Below the pieces are notes generated by a model. It saw only the letters and a program-made list of their open reading frames with translations, was not told the origin of the DNA and made no database searches. 64,000 bases of DNA. Source: Nectonema munidae (taxonomy: Eukaryota > Nematomorpha > Nectonematoida > Nectonematidae). The DNA lies in NCBI GenBank assembly GCA_030549495.1, contig JAUIRK010000036.1:243501-307500 (forward strand), read 5' to 3'. Below are positions 25,488-38,812 of the stretch, piece after piece; the first letter of the stretch is position 1, and every line of letters starts with the position of its first letter. Both the position numbers and the translations under genes were made by a program.

Positions 25488-25653
25488 CTATTGCATCCAC
25501 CCTTTTTTAGAAACATCGTGAAACGGTAAAATAGAGAACAAGGTAATCAATTAAAACTAATTAATTAAACTTTAACTATTACTGCAATAAAAATAACAAT
25601 AATTCATTGATTTATCACCACTTTTAACTTTATTTGACGTGGTAATTTTGTTT
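25488..25653 (+). repeat. local duplication, unit 1
   Basis: About 165 bp starting ctattgcatccaccc and ending ttgacgtggtaatttt, repeated at 26657-26888 with few changes. Unit 1 lacks about 67 bp present in unit 2, after tcattgattta. Confidence 0.85.
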
Positions 25654-25664
25654 CTGGTGTAGTT

Positions 25665-25800
25665 TTGTTATCGCATCCATAGGGAAGAAGAATAATCTTC
25701 GATAGCTGGGCAGATGGTAATGATAGTCACGATTGGGAATCGAAGCCAGACCATCTGGATCAATACCCTACGCTCCTAACACTAAACCATCTGCCTTCAA
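25665..25800 (-). repeat. tRNA-derived SINE, family A
   Basis: Similar to the copy at 23045-23245: gaagaataatcttcgatagc, then cagatggtaatgatagtcac, then a B box in reverse (gggaatcgaa), ending at accatctgcc. It lies directly beside duplication unit 1. Confidence 0.68.
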
Positions 25801-26224
25801 TACTTAGCTTTAATTTAAATGGAAAAATACTTTGGTGCAGACAACAACAATGATAAATGCTTAAATTGTATTGAACAATGTTTGTTATATAAGAAATATT
25901 CCCCAAAAAATGTCTTCATTCATCATGCGATCCTTTATTTTGTCTTTTGGGTGGAAATTTTTTTTGATAAGATAAACAGTTTTCAGGGTTGATATGTTTA
26001 AAATTTAAGTAAAAAAAGAGCGCGAAACTTTAAAATATTCAAAGAGACACGAATTCAAATTCAAATACAACGAAAAAAACGTAATAATATAATTGATATA
26101 AATGATTAACAAGCTAAAAAAAACTCAAAAAACCGAATTGTTGTTATGGAAAATGGTCATATCCGAAAATTGTCTTTCGTAGGACCAACGGCAAAAAGCT
26201 TTTCGCTAATTATAAACAATTTTT

Positions 26225-26490
26225 ACTTATAAATTGTCTTTTTTCAGTTTGAAATTGTCTTTTTTCAATTCCAATTTGTCTTTTTTAAGTCCTAAATTGT
26301 CTTTTTTCCATTTTAATTTGTCTCTTTTTAAGTCCTAAATTGTCATTTTTCAATTTATTTTGTATTTTAGAAAGACAATAGAGATTTAGTTTTGAGCTTA
26401 GAAAGGACATTTTAAAAAAGAAAAATTAGAATTGAAAAAAGACAAATTAGAATCGATAAAAAGACAATTTCGACTAAAAAAAGATAATTT
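26225..26490. repeat. short-word array in inverted halves
   Basis: From 26235 to 26350 the word aattgtcttttttca and variants recur about every 30 bp. From about 26375 to 26490 the reverse word (gaaaaaagacaaatt and variants) recurs. Together they could fold into an imperfect hairpin. It lies between the two units of the local duplication. Confidence 0.7.
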
Positions 26491-26656
26491 AAAAGTAAAA
26501 ATGGTATATACTCAATTCAATCAAAACCTAAAAAATTTTTAGAATGGAAAAATCAATTTATAAAAAAAAGCTGCCCTCAATGAGTATCGAAACAAAGGTA
26601 TTTGAACCAATCGTGCACCTATAGTAAAAGTGCCGCTTGAGGTCAATGCTCATTTG

Positions 26657-26888
26657 CTATTGCATCCACCCTTTTTTTATAGAAACATCGTGAAATGATA
26701 AAATAGAGAACAAGATAATCAATTAAGACTAATTAATTAAACTTTAACTATTACTGCAATAAAAATAACAATAATTCATTGATTTATTCTAAATCAATTT
26801 ATTTATTGCCTAAGAGCGCATATTTTATTTCCCTCTTATAGTTTATTTTAACTCACCACTTTTAACTTTATTTGACGTGGTAATTTTA
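26657..26888 (+). repeat. local duplication, unit 2
   Basis: The longer version of the 25488-25653 unit, with about 67 extra bases (tctaaatcaatttatttatt onward). Confidence 0.85.
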
Positions 26889-29312
26889 AAAATTCTGTTA
26901 TTATGCCAAAATCTAGAAACTGTATAATAAGATTGCATGGCTTTGAAGGCAAGCACTGTATCAACAATGATTACATGTCTATAAACGACCATAAACTACA
27001 TTTAATTTGATTGACGTGTGATCGAAGAATCTCATTCGCTAAACGAATCTTCCCTATTTTGTATGTAAGAAGAAAGAATGGGAGTGTAGGCTGAGCTTGC
27101 CGATAATGACACAGTGCAAGCGATTAACCGTACAAACGAAAGTCTATAGGATTAGCCGTATACAGAAGGGGCTGAGGGATCTTGTAGTAAGGCGAGAACG
27201 TGCGTGTAAATAAATTCTTCCTCTTAGCAGAACAATGCTGCTGTTCAAGCATCAAAAGTTAATGTCGGAAGCAGAACAATGAAGAATATCTTGTGATTTC
27301 CCTGAACTTTTTGTGAAATTCAAGCGAGAAAGCAGGATTCACTATTTTACAGCTTCCTATATCAGACTTGAAGTATGAATCGATGAAAATCTATAAAAAA
27401 AAATTTTTAATTCATTGATCATTTCCTTTGAGAAACAGAATTTTTTTCTTTTTCAGCTAAATTTTATTTACAGACAATTTTTATTTCTTGGACTGTATTC
27501 AGACCAGGTCTCTCTCTCTCTCTCATTGTGAGGGTTTGGAGACACTAAAAATTATTTTAACTTTTTGAAGCTAGAAAAATGTATTCTTTTTACATATATA
27601 TATATATGTGTAATAATTTTTATAAAATAAATCATAGATGTATTCAGGGTCTAAATAGCTCTCCTGCCTGAATAAATCCAAAAAATAAATCAAGGTCATG
27701 ATTCAAAAAATTTTAAAAATGAAATTCATTTGATATAACTGAAAGACATATCATTGCGAAAGAAGAAAATGAGAATGCCTAATGTGCGTGAGATGTTGCT
27801 ATTTTTCAAGTTCTGCGCTATACTCATTCAAGTTCCATATTTGAAAGAACGGATCAAAAGAGAAGTTTTTTTCCCCAATATCAAATAAGTGTTCTTAAAA
27901 ATGAAGCCTTGATTTTCGTCGTCATAAAAAGGCCGGGAATTGGAAGTTAGGGGTACGGAACAAAACATTTTAAAGCTGAAAAAATGCAGAATATTTTCTT
28001 ATGGGACCAAACTCTAATGAAAAAATGCGTTAATGTTTTGAAAGTTTGAAAGTATTCTCAAATTGGGTCTTCGCGTTTAAATCCTGACTTCTATTGGTCA
28101 ATTAATTATTATAGGCAGAGTTTATTTTGGAATCTGAAAACGAACAAAGTCTTGTTTCAAATTGAAGCATATTAAAAGCATGTAACAACATATGTTATCT
28201 TTACGCTATCTCACACACTTTTTGTTGTGCATGTTTTGTATCAAGCGGAAACATTGTTTGAAATACTTGAGAAACGTGAGAAGTAGGATTTTAAAACACG
28301 TTAGTTAAAGCTAATTTAACTATAACTAATTTTTAACAAGTTAGTTAAAGCGACATGTGTTTAAATTGTATGGTATTTTTGATATAGTACTCTTTTTGAA
28401 AATAATAATAATCAAACCAAAATCCACTTCACAAATTTACTAGCCAACGTTTGTAGTATGAGCTGATATTCTTTCTGTGAGATGTAGGATCATTTGTATG
28501 ACAGAGGAAAAGACAATTCAAGTTTGCTTTAAAAGCAAAATGACGTATTCCATTGTAAGTTAGCTTTCTTAATTGTGCATCGAGAGATCAAATGTATTGA
28601 AAATGAAATCAAGTTATCTTTAAAAAAAATCGATAAATATGAAACGCTAAGATGGAAAACATTGTTATTAAATCAAATCTTCTTTGAGTCAGGGCACAAA
28701 GAGATGTGTGAAGAGGTAATGTTTGCTCAAAGAAGTCGTCGATAAAGATCTCACTGTGAAGCATAAATGAGTTTGTCGCGTTTAATATTGCGAAGAAATT
28801 AACAGTTATTCAATGTAAGCTTATGAAAGAAGGAAAGATCTGGAAGCTGACACTTTGCAGTGTGTGTGTGTATACGAAATACAGAATTTTTACCAAATTT
28901 CTTTGATATAAAGACAAAATTGGAAAAATGAAGCAACATAAAGGCAGGGATTAAGCCCAAAAATAAATCAAATTGTTTTAAGAAGAGTAAATAGGTTGTG
29001 TAAATAGATTAAAATAAAAAAAATAAAACAACTCATTTGGAATGATTCTACAATTCGATATGAGTGCTTTGATAGCATCACTTGCAAGTTCCCTAACATA
29101 TTTAATATAATTGTAATCTATGAAATATGAATCGAAATGACAGTATATTTTTTGTCATTGTTGACATCTTGTCGACATTAATATTTTTTCATAATGCATA
29201 ATTTCCATTTTGTAAAAATATTTAACGAATTTGTGAGAATTTTAAGAAAAAAGTCAAACAAAAATATCCTGGTAAATGAAGCGAGATGAATTAGTTTCCT
29301 TATCAATTCGAG
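26889..29312. other. no gene recognised
   Basis: Non-coding. It contains (CT)n near 27509, (TA)n near 27594 and (GT)n near 28859. Short frames show no recognised motif. Confidence 0.45.
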
Positions 29313-29313
29313 T

Positions 29314-29372
29314 CAAAACGGCCCGAAACCAAAACCCCGGTACCAAAACACCCGATACAAGAACGTCTGAAA
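29314..29372 (-). repeat. four decayed minisatellite units in inverted orientation
   Basis: On the + strand: aaaacggcccgaaacc, aaaaccccggtacc, aaaacacccgatac, aagaacgtctgaaac. These are the reverse complement of the units of the large array that starts at 29796, with point changes. About 0.4 kb of ordinary AT-rich sequence separates them from the array. Confidence 0.8.
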
Positions 29373-29795
29373 CTTGAATCTACAAAAAATATTTAAAAAT
29401 TTAAGATTTTTCAATTATTATCTTATATATATTTTTCTAAGAATATGTTCAATTTAACACTTTGTTGTTTCACATGCATAAAAAACAGATACAAGATTCC
29501 TAATTTATCAATCTTATCGAATCGAATTACTCCTGAAATTTTGAAGCAAAATCAGAAATTATTTATATTCTTGTTTTCCTGATTAAATTAGTCCCATCTT
29601 TTCTGGTTTCAAATTGATTTTCCGTTTAAATTGGTAGTTTAATTGTTTTTCAAACCAAAGAAATAAATTATTTTTGTATGATCACTGTTATCTTTCAAGT
29701 CAAATTGAGCACTATCATTTCATGTCAAATCGACCGTTTTGAAAACTGTCCAAATAGAATAAACTTCAAAAAATAGTAACGCCCGAATTATTATT

Positions 29796-32700
29796 TTCGG
29801 GCGTTTTGGTATCGGGCGTTTTGATATCGGGCGTTTTGGTTTCGGGCGTTTTGGGTTCGGGCGTTTTGGGTTCGGGCGTTTTGGTTTCGGGCGTTTTGGG
29901 TTCGGGCGTTTTGGTTTTCGGGCGTTTTGGTTTTCGGGCGTTTTGGGTTCGGGCGTTTTGGTTTCGGGCGTTTTGGTTTCGGGCGTTTTGGTTTTCGGGC
30001 GTTTTGGTATCGGGCGTTTTGATTTCGGGCGTTTTGGGTTCGGGCGTTTTGGTTTTCGGGCGTTTTGGTTTTCGGGCGTTTTGGTTTCGGGCGTTTTGGT
30101 TTCGGGCGTTTTGGTTTTGGGCGTTTTGGTTTCGGGCGTTTTGGTTTCGGGCGTTTTGGGTTCGGGCGTTTTGGTTTCGGGCGTTTTGGGTTCGGGCGTT
30201 TTGGGTTCGGGCGTTTTGGTTTTCGGGCGTTTTGGGTTCGGGCGTTTTGGGTTCGGGCGTTTTGGGTTCGGGCGTTTTGGTTTCGGGCGTTTTGGTTTTC
30301 GGGCGTTTTGGTTTTCGGGCGTTTTGGTTTCGGGCGTTTTGGTTTTGGGCGTTTTGGTTTCGGGCGTTTTGGTTTTGGGCGTTTTGGTTTCGGGCGTTTT
30401 GGTTTCGGGCGTTTTGGGTTCGGGCGTTTTGGTTTTCGGGCGTTTTGGTTTTCGGGCGTTTTGGTTTTGGGCGTTTTGGGTTCGGGCGTTTTGGTTTCGG
30501 GCGTTTTGGTTTTGGGCGTTTTGGTTTTGGGCGTTTTGGGTTCGGGCGTTTTGGGTTCGGGCGTTTTGGGTTCGGGCGTTTTGGTTTTCGGGCGTTTTGG
30601 GTTCGGGCGTTTTGATTTCGGGCGTTTTGGTTTCGGGCGTTTTGGTTTTCGGGCGTTTTGGTTTTCGGGCGTTTTGGTTTTCGGGCGTTTTGGGTTCGGG
30701 CGTTTTGATTTCGGGCGTTTTGGTTTTCGGGCGTTTTGGTTTCGGGCGTTTTGGTTTCGGGCGTTTTGGTTTTCGGGCGTTTTGGTTTCGGGCGTTTTGG
30801 TTTCGGGCGTTTTGGTTTTCGGGCGTTTTGGTTTCGGGCGTTTTGGGTTCGGGCGTTTTGGGTTCGGGCGTTTTGGTTTCGGGCGTTTTGGGTTCGGGCG
30901 TTTTGGTTTTCGGGCGTTTTGGTTTTCGGGCGTTTTGGTTTTGGGCGTTTTGGGTTCGGGCGTTTTGGTTTCGGGCGTTTTGGTTTTGGGCGTTTTGGTT
31001 TCGGGCGTTTTGGGTTCGGGCGTTTTGGGTTCGGGCGTTTTGGTTTTCGGGCGTTTTGGTTTTCGGGCGTTTTGGTTTTGGGCGTTTTGGGTTCGGGCGT
31101 TTTGGTTTCGGGCGTTTTGGTTTTGGGCGTTTTGGTTTTGGGCGTTTTGGTTTCGGGCGTTTTGGGTTCGGGCGTTTTGGGTTCGGGCGTTTTGGTTTTC
31201 GGGCGTTTTGGGTTCGGGCGTTTTGATTTCGGGCGTTTTGGTTTCGGGCGTTTTGGTTTTCGGGCGTTTTGGTTTTCGGGCGTTTTGGTTTTCGGGCGTT
31301 TTGGGTTCGGGCGTTTTGATTTCGGGCGTTTTGGTTTTCGGGCGTTTTGGGTTCGGGCGTTTTGATTTCGGGCGTTTTGGTTTTGGGCGTTTTGGTTTCG
31401 GGCGTTTTGGTTTCGGGCGTTTTGGGTTCGGGCGTTTTGGTTTCGGGCGTTTTGGGTTCGGGCGTTTTGGGTTCGGGCGTTTTGGTTTCGGGCGTTTTGG
31501 GTTCGGGCGTTTTGGTTTCGGGCGTTTTGGGTTCGGGCGTTTTGGTTTTCGGGCGTTTTGGTATCGGGCGTTTTGATTTCGGGCGTTTTGGGTTCGGGCG
31601 TTTTGGTTTTCGGGCGTTTTGGTATCGGGCGTTTTGATTTCGGGCGTTTTGGGTTCGGGCGTTTTGGTTTTCGGGCGTTTTGGTTTTCGGGCGTTTTGGT
31701 TTTCGGGCGTTTTGGGTTCGGGCGTTTTGGTATCGGGCGTTTTGATATCGGGCGTTTTGGTTTCGGGCGTTTTGGTTTCGGGCGTTTTGGTTTCGGGCGT
31801 TTTGGGTTCGGGCGTTTTGGGTTCGGGCGTTTTGGTTTCGGGCGTTTTGGGTTCGGGCGTTTTGGTTTTCGGGCGTTTTGGTTTTCGGGCGTTTTGGGTT
31901 CGGGCGTTTTGGTTTCGGGCGTTTTGGTTTTGGGCGTTTTGGTTTTGGGCGTTTTGGTTTTGGGCGTTTTGGTTTTGGGCGTTTTGGTTTCGGGCGTTTT
32001 GGGTTCGGGCGTTTTGGTTTTCGGGCGTTTTGGTTTTGGGCGTTTTGGTTTCGGGCGTTTTGGGTTCGGGCGTTTTGGGTTCGGGCGTTTTGGTTTTCGG
32101 GCGTTTTGGGTTCGGGCGTTTTGATTTCGGGCGTTTTGGTTTCGGGCGTTTTGGTTTTCGGGCGTTTTGGTTTTCGGGCGTTTTGGTTTTCGGGCGTTTT
32201 GGGTTCGGGCGTTTTGATTTCGGGCGTTTTGGTTTTGGGCGTTTTGGTTTCGGGCGTTTTGGTTTCGGGCGTTTTGGTTTTGGGCGTTTTGGTTTCGGGC
32301 GTTTTGGTTTCGGGCGTTTTGGGTTCGGGCGTTTTGGTTTCGGGCGTTTTGGGTTCGGGCGTTTTGGGTTCGGGCGTTTTGGTTTCGGGCGTTTTGGGTT
32401 CGGGCGTTTTGGTTTCGGGCGTTTTGGGTTCGGGCGTTTTGGTTTTCGGGCGTTTTGGTATCGGGCGTTTTGATTTCGGGCGTTTTGGGTTCGGGCGTTT
32501 TGGTTTTCGGGCGTTTTGGTATCGGGCGTTTTGATTTCGGGCGTTTTGGGTTCGGGCGTTTTGGTTTTCGGGCGTTTTGGTTTTCGGGCGTTTTGGTTTT
32601 CGGGCGTTTTGGGTTCGGGCGTTTTGGTATCGGGCGTTTTGATATCGGGCGTTTTGGTTTCGGGCGTTTTGGTTTCGGGCGTTTTGGTTTCGGGCGTTTT

Positions 32701-35352
32701 GGGTTCGGGCGTTTTGGGTTCGGGCGTTTTGGTTTCGGGCGTTTTGGGTTCGGGCGTTTTGGTTTTCGGGCGTTTTGGTTTTCGGGCGTTTTGGGTTCGG
32801 GCGTTTTGGTTTCGGGCGTTTTGGTTTTGGGCGTTTTGGTTTCGGGCGTTTTGGTTTTGGGCGTTTTGGTTTCGGGCGTTTTGGTTTCGGGCGTTTTGGG
32901 TTCGGGCGTTTTGGTTTTCGGGCGTTTTGGTTTTCGGGCGTTTTGGTTTTGGGCGTTTTGGGTTCGGGCGTTTTGGTTTTCGGGCGTTTTGGTTTTCGGG
33001 CGTTTTGGTTTTCGGGCGTTTTGGGTTCGGGCGTTTTGGTTTTCGGGCGTTTTGGTTTTGGGCGTTTTGGTTTTGGGCGTTTTGGTTTCGGGCGTTTTGG
33101 TTTCGGGCGTTTTGGGTTCGGGCGTTTTGGTTTTCGGGCGTTTTGGTTTTGGGCGTTTTGATTTCGGGCGTTTTGGTTTTGGGCGTTTTGGTTTTGGGCG
33201 TTTTGGGTTCGGGCGTTTTGGTTTCGGGCGTTTTGGGTTCGGGCGTTTTGGTTTTCGGGCGTTTTGGTATCGGGCGTTTTGATTTCGGGCGTTTTGGGTT
33301 CGGGCGTTTTGGTTTTCGGGCGTTTTGGTTTTCGGGCGTTTTGGTTTTCGGGCGTTTTGGGTTCGGGCGTTTTGATTTCGGGCGTTTTGGTTTTGGGCGT
33401 TTTGGTTTTGGGCGTTTTGGTTTCGGGCGTTTTGGTTTTGGGCGTTTTGATTTCGGGCGTTTTGGTTTTGGGCGTTTTGGTTTTGGGCGTTTTGGTTTTG
33501 GGCGTTTTGGTTTCGGGCGTTTTGGGTTCGGGCGTTTTGGTTTCGGGCGTTTTGGTTTTGGGCGTTTTGATTTCGGGCGTTTTGGTTTTGGGCGTTTTGG
33601 TTTTGGGCGTTTTGGGTTCGGGCGTTTTGGTTTCGGGCGTTTTGGGTTCGGGCGTTTTGGTTTTCGGGCGTTTTGGTATCGGGCGTTTTGATTTCGGGCG
33701 TTTTGGGTTCGGGCGTTTTGGTTTTCGGGCGTTTTGGTTTTCGGGCGTTTTGGTTTTCGGGCGTTTTGGGTTCGGGCGTTTTGATTTCGGGCGTTTTGGT
33801 TTTGGGCGTTTTGGTTTTGGGCGTTTTGGTTTCGGGCGTTTTGGTTTTGGGCGTTTTGATTTCGGGCGTTTTGGTTTTGGGCGTTTTGGTTTTGGGCGTT
33901 TTGGTTTTGGGCGTTTTGGTTTCGGGCGTTTTGGTTTTGGGCGTTTTGGTTTTGGGCGTTTTGATTTCGGGCGTTTTGGGTTCGGGCGTTTTGGGTTCGG
34001 GCGTTTTGATTTCGGGCGTTTTGGTTTCGGGCGTTTTGGTTTTCGGGCGTTTTGGTTTTCGGGCGTTTTGGTTTTCGGGCGTTTTGGTTTTGGGCGTTTT
34101 GGGTTCGGGCGTTTTGGTTTCGGGCGTTTTGGTTTTGGGCGTTTTGGTTTCGGGCGTTTTGGGTTCGGGCGTTTTGGTTTCGGGCGTTTTGGTTTTGGGC
34201 GTTTTGATTTCGGGCGTTTTGGTTTTGGGCGTTTTGGTTTTGGGCGTTTTGGGTTCGGGCGTTTTGGTTTCGGGCGTTTTGGGTTCGGGCGTTTTGGTTT
34301 TCGGGCGTTTTGGTATCGGGCGTTTTGATTTCGGGCGTTTTGGGTTCGGGCGTTTTGGTTTTCGGGCGTTTTGGTTTTCGGGCGTTTTGGTTTTCGGGCG
34401 TTTTGGTTTTGGGCGTTTTGGGTTCGGGCGTTTTGGTTTTGGGCGTTTTGGTTTTGGGCGTTTTGGTTTCGGGCGTTTTGGGTTCGGGCGTTTTGGTTTC
34501 GGGCGTTTTGGTTTTGGGCGTTTTGATTTCGGGCGTTTTGGTTTTGGGCGTTTTGGTTTTGGGCGTTTTGGGTTCGGGCGTTTTGGTTTCGGGCGTTTTG
34601 GGTTCGGGCGTTTTGGTTTTCGGGCGTTTTGGTATCGGGCGTTTTGATTTCGGGCGTTTTGGGTTCGGGCGTTTTGGTTTTCGGGCGTTTTGGTTTTCGG
34701 GCGTTTTGGTTTTCGGGCGTTTTGGGTTCGGGCGTTTTGATTTCGGGCGTTTTGGTTTTGGGCGTTTTGGTTTTGGGCGTTTTGGTTTCGGGCGTTTTGG
34801 TTTCGGGCGTTTTGATTTCGGGCGTTTTGGTTTTGGGCGTTTTGGTTTCGGGCGTTTTGGTTTTGGGCGTTTTGGTTTCGGGCGTTTTGGTTTTGGGCGT
34901 TTTGATTTCGGGCGTTTTGGTTTTGGGCGTTTTGGTTTTGGGCGTTTTGGTTTTGGGCGTTTTGGTTTCGGGCGTTTTGGTTTTGGGCGTTTTGGTTTTG
35001 GGCGTTTTGATTTCGGGCGTTTTGGTTTTGGGCGTTTTGGTTTCGGGCGTTTTGGGTTCGGGCGTTTTGATTTCGGGCGTTTTGGTTTCGGGCGTTTTGG
35101 TTTTCGGGCGTTTTGGTTTTCGGGCGTTTTGGTTTTCGGGCGTTTTGGTTTTGGGCGTTTTGGTTTCGGGCGTTTTGGGTTCGGGCGTTTTGGTTTTCGG
35201 GCGTTTTGGTTTTCGGGCGTTTTGGTTTTCGGGCGTTTTGGTTTTGGGCGTTTTGGTTTTGGGCGTTTTGGTTTTGGGCGTTTTGGTTTTGGGCGTTTTG
35301 GTTTCGGGCGTTTTGGGTTCGGGCGTTTTGGTTTCGGGCGTTTTGGTTTTCA
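29796..35352 (+). repeat. 5.5-kb minisatellite, 15-16 bp unit
   Basis: About 360 units. Each has the fixed 10-base core GGGCGTTTTG plus a 5- or 6-base spacer taken from a small set: GTTTC, GTTTTC, GGTTC, GTTTT, ATTTC, GTATC, ATATC. By eye the core never varies. Long identical stretches recur at higher order, for example the blocks around 31744 and 32641 are offset by 897 bp. The array is GC- and CpG-rich inside AT-rich DNA. A hairpin (acgcccgaa-ttatta-ttttcgggcgt) sits at its left edge. The many long open frames through it come from the absence of stop words and are not genes. The right edge decays within one unit after 35352. Confidence 0.97.
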
Positions 35353-35910
35353 GAAACTTACAGAAGATTTTGATTTTTTTCGAACTGATGATTTATAATT
35401 TGATTTATCCATTGTATATTCAATTTTAGAAAAAAATCGTTGAAATCATTTCGTTTAGCTGTTAAACTTAAAAATTTTCGCTATTTTCAAGCACTTATTT
35501 TAAACTTTATAAAAAAAAATTTGAAACAGGAATCATGAATTTATAAAGATCGTATAAATTTCAGAATCAATCGCTGTGTGATCTTTTTAAGCTGATGAGA
35601 ATGTAAAATCCTTGAAAAAGCAGACAATATTAAGTCATTTGATATAAAATTGATTTAAGATCAAGAAGAAATTATCTCGGTTAGTTAAAATTGACGATAA
35701 AAGGGAGTTTTACAAAAAATCATTGAAAAAGTATAGCGAAATTAATTTTTTGAAGCCAATGCCCGAAATGGTTAAATACTCTTAAAGTAATACAACTTGT
35801 GTTTTAATTGAAAAAAAATAAAGCGAAGACTAACAACCTTAACCCATTTGTTCCAACCGCCATTTTTAAAAGACGCAGATGTTTTCTTCCTTGAAGTTTT
35901 AGATAAATTA
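35353..35910. other. no gene recognised
   Basis: AT-rich spacer between the minisatellite and the next hAT element. Confidence 0.5.
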
Positions 35911-35918
35911 CGTATAAC

Positions 35919-37161
35919 CAGAGGCGTAGCTAGAGGGGGGGGCAAGGGGGCAGTGCCCCCCCCCCCTCCCGCCCAAATACCTTTCCTCCTCTCCCTTATA
36001 AACACTTTCTTTGCCGCACCTAATCCTTCACCTTAGTTTATTTTTGTATAAATGTAAATCCTGTTTGTCAACTCAATCTTTTCGCTAATACTTAAGAATC
36101 ATATATGCTTCCGATTAATTAGCACTTTGATGTATGATGATAAGGATGAGTCTCTCCATATTTAATTATCTATAATGAAGTCATTGATAAAACTGTAGAA
36201 GAAATGAATAATAGGTATATAAAAACATTTTTAATTTTTTTAGTAAAAAATTTTTACTCATCTATTTTGATAATTTCTTAAGATTTTCGGAAATTCAAAG
36301 CAATTTGCTAAGAAGCATTGAAAACCTTTGGCCTGGGAGCACAGATTTTTTGAACTTAACTAATATGAGTTTTCTTTTAGACAATCTTGGAATAAAACAT
36401 GATGCATATTTTTAAAGCCAAGTGTTGGTTGCAAAGAATTTCTTAATGAAAGAATACAATTCATCAAACCATGAATGTTTGGGTGATGTTTTGACTGTTT
36501 TAAAGCCTTTGAAAGATGCATTTAAAAGTGTGTATGACTTGTATGTGGGTATAATTCCAAAAAATGAAATATAAATTTTTGATAATGTTTCGTTTTTCAT
36601 TCAAAGGTGCAATTACTATTGGAGTAAGCATTGCTTCATGCGAACGAGCTTTTTCTTGCCTCAAACGAATTTTAAGGAGCCAAAGATGTTCAATGCTTCA
36701 CGAAAGGAAAAAAAATCTCATGATTCTTTCATATCTTAAAAAATATGCACAAAAAATAGATATGGATGAAGTATTGAAGCTTTTTTCAAGAAAATCAAGA
36801 AGACTTCAACTTTTCTAAGAAAGTCATCAAAATAAAATTTTGAATTACTTTGATTGTTATTATCAACATAATGTTACAGTTTAAATGTAAATAAATCTTA
36901 GATGTAAATTATGCAAGTCAATTCAGCTCTATTTGTGCCGACTTCAATGCGATAGAAATTTGTAGACTTTTTTGTAGTTTACAAACTGATGTATCCAAAA
37001 CATGTTTGCTTGTATAAAAAATCACTGAATCAGTTTAGAAAAAAACAGGTAAATTCGCTACTTAATTAATTTTGTAAGTTATTCTGAATTTAACTTGCCC
37101 CCCCCCCCCCCCTAAGTTCTTTGTATGCCCCCCTAAGTTCCATTTTCTGGCTACGCCACTG
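35919..37161 (+). mobile_element. hAT element with terminal G/C tracts and target duplication
   Basis: Terminal inverted repeats are cagaggcgtagctaga on the left and, in reverse, cagtggcgtagccaga on the right. Both run into G- or C-homopolymer tracts. The 8-bp duplication is cgtataac (35911-35918) and cgtctaac (37162-37169), 7 of 8 matching. The + strand at 36600-36818 encodes the transposase C-terminus, ASCERAFSCLKRIL, then ERKKNLMILSYL, the hAT dimerisation motif. Most of the upstream transposase is deleted or frame-disrupted (1.24 kb against more than 2.5 kb for a full hAT), so this copy is defective. Confidence 0.9.
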
Positions 37162-37235
37162 CGTCTAACACTGTGTGCTTTTTCTGTGATCAAGTGGGGA
37201 GTAAATTTTTTTTCTAGTGTGTAGTTTTTTTTTTT

Positions 37236-37392
37236 TTTTTTTTTTGACAGGGTGTTTCATGCAAGGGAAGTAGAAACTTCCATATCTCCACTGATGAACT
37301 TTTTATGATAAGTCAATGGCATCGCCGGGATTCGAACCCAAAGGCTTTGGATCCGTAGGCGACGCCTCTACCTATCAGCCCACCAGCCCTAA
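37236..37392 (-). repeat. tRNA-derived SINE, family B
   Basis: On the minus strand: head ggtgggctgataggtagagg, B box GGTTCGAATCC, a body with gaaacttcc and catgaaacaccctgtc, then a poly(A) tail (poly-T on + at about 37226-37245). It pairs with the + copy at 38667-38812. Confidence 0.88.
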
Positions 37393-38666
37393 AATAAGCA
37401 AGTTTATTTTTCAATTTTTCAGGTGTGTTAGTTAATTATTTAACTTGATGATGATTTGATGCTTTCAAATCTTCCATATTGACAATCTAGTAATCTAGTA
37501 ACTAGAACTAGGATAAGCAGTCCATCTTACCAAGGATCCAAAATTGAACAAGAGGTGATATCCAGTTTTCAACCAAAAATCAATAAAAAATTTAATAAAG
37601 GCTTGTGTGCTAACCACAATTTTGAAGACTAATCGCGTGTTTTCTTTTTCAAAGGAAAAATGTATTAATGAAATTATAAAATATATCACGTTATATCTCT
37701 TTATAAAATTAACATTTCTTTCCTTTTAAAATATTTTCAAGTTAGTTTGCGTAGTTTCAAACTTTGTTACCTTTTTGAAAACTTTCATTATTATTAAAGC
37801 ACTCTATTTGCTTACACTTCCTTTCCAGAATTAAGGACCACTACTTCTCATCTATATTCTTCATATTCATCTTGAGATTCCATTGTCTCTAGGATTGTAG
37901 GAGTCAATGCCATTATTATTTCTTAACCTCTCCAAAATGAGTAGTCTATCTCAATTTGCCTCTTCTTTCAAAATTTCATTATAAAGTAAATGAAGTTTAT
38001 TGGTGAAATGAAGTAGAAACCAAATTAAACTGCCACAATAGTAGACACATGAAAACGCTAACAACTTAAAGAAAAAAAATAATAGGAATCATAAGTTTTC
38101 GTGAAGATCCAAAAGCCAATAGACTGAACAAAAAATAAGGCAAGCTAAAATATGTCATCAAATTTTAATGAAATTTGAGATCATCTTCCACCTGATCGTC
38201 ACACTACTCAGAAAAAAATGAACTTACCGTTAGTAATTTAAGTTTTGTGAAGAAATCCTTTCTTGAAGAGATCAATTATATTTGAAAAGACTTTTTGATT
38301 GTGTCGCAAAGTTCTTAAAATCATCCATCCCTAGCTTGAATTATTTTGCTTGTCGAATAACCTTGAGTCGAATCGAATGGACCAAATCGTTTTATGTAAA
38401 AAGCTTTCAAGTTTAAAATTTTGCCAGCGTTAAACGGGTGTAGTCTGGATGCTGTGCCTTACCACAAACTAACTGTAGCAAAGCTAGACAAGACTTTATT
38501 TATCAGTGAATCAAAGCTTAAAAAATAACTTCAAAGCAGCTTGCTTCCAAAGTTTCATCAACAACCGCAAGAAGAAAAATTCAGATATGACTTTAGCTTT
38601 GTCTGATCCTTGCATTTTTCACAAAGTAACAGTGTTTTGTAGCTCACTGATCCTGAAAATTTGGTG
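37393..38666. other. no gene recognised
   Basis: Non-coding sequence between the two inverted family-B SINEs. Confidence 0.5.
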
Positions 38667-38812
38667 GGCTGATAGGTAGAGGCGTCGCCTACGGATCCGA
38701 AGCCTTTGGGTTCGAATCCCGGCGATGCCATCGACTTATCATAAAAAGTTCATCAGTGCAGATATGGAAGTTTCTACTTCCCTTGCATGAAACACCCTCC
38801 TGTCAAAAAAAA
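38667..38812 (+). repeat. tRNA-derived SINE, family B
   Basis: A-box-like tgataggtaga, a perfect B box GGTTCGAATCC at about 38709, a body matching the copy at 37236, and a tail of A with one G. The head is close enough to a tRNA to mimic one, but the body and tail show it is a SINE. Confidence 0.9.
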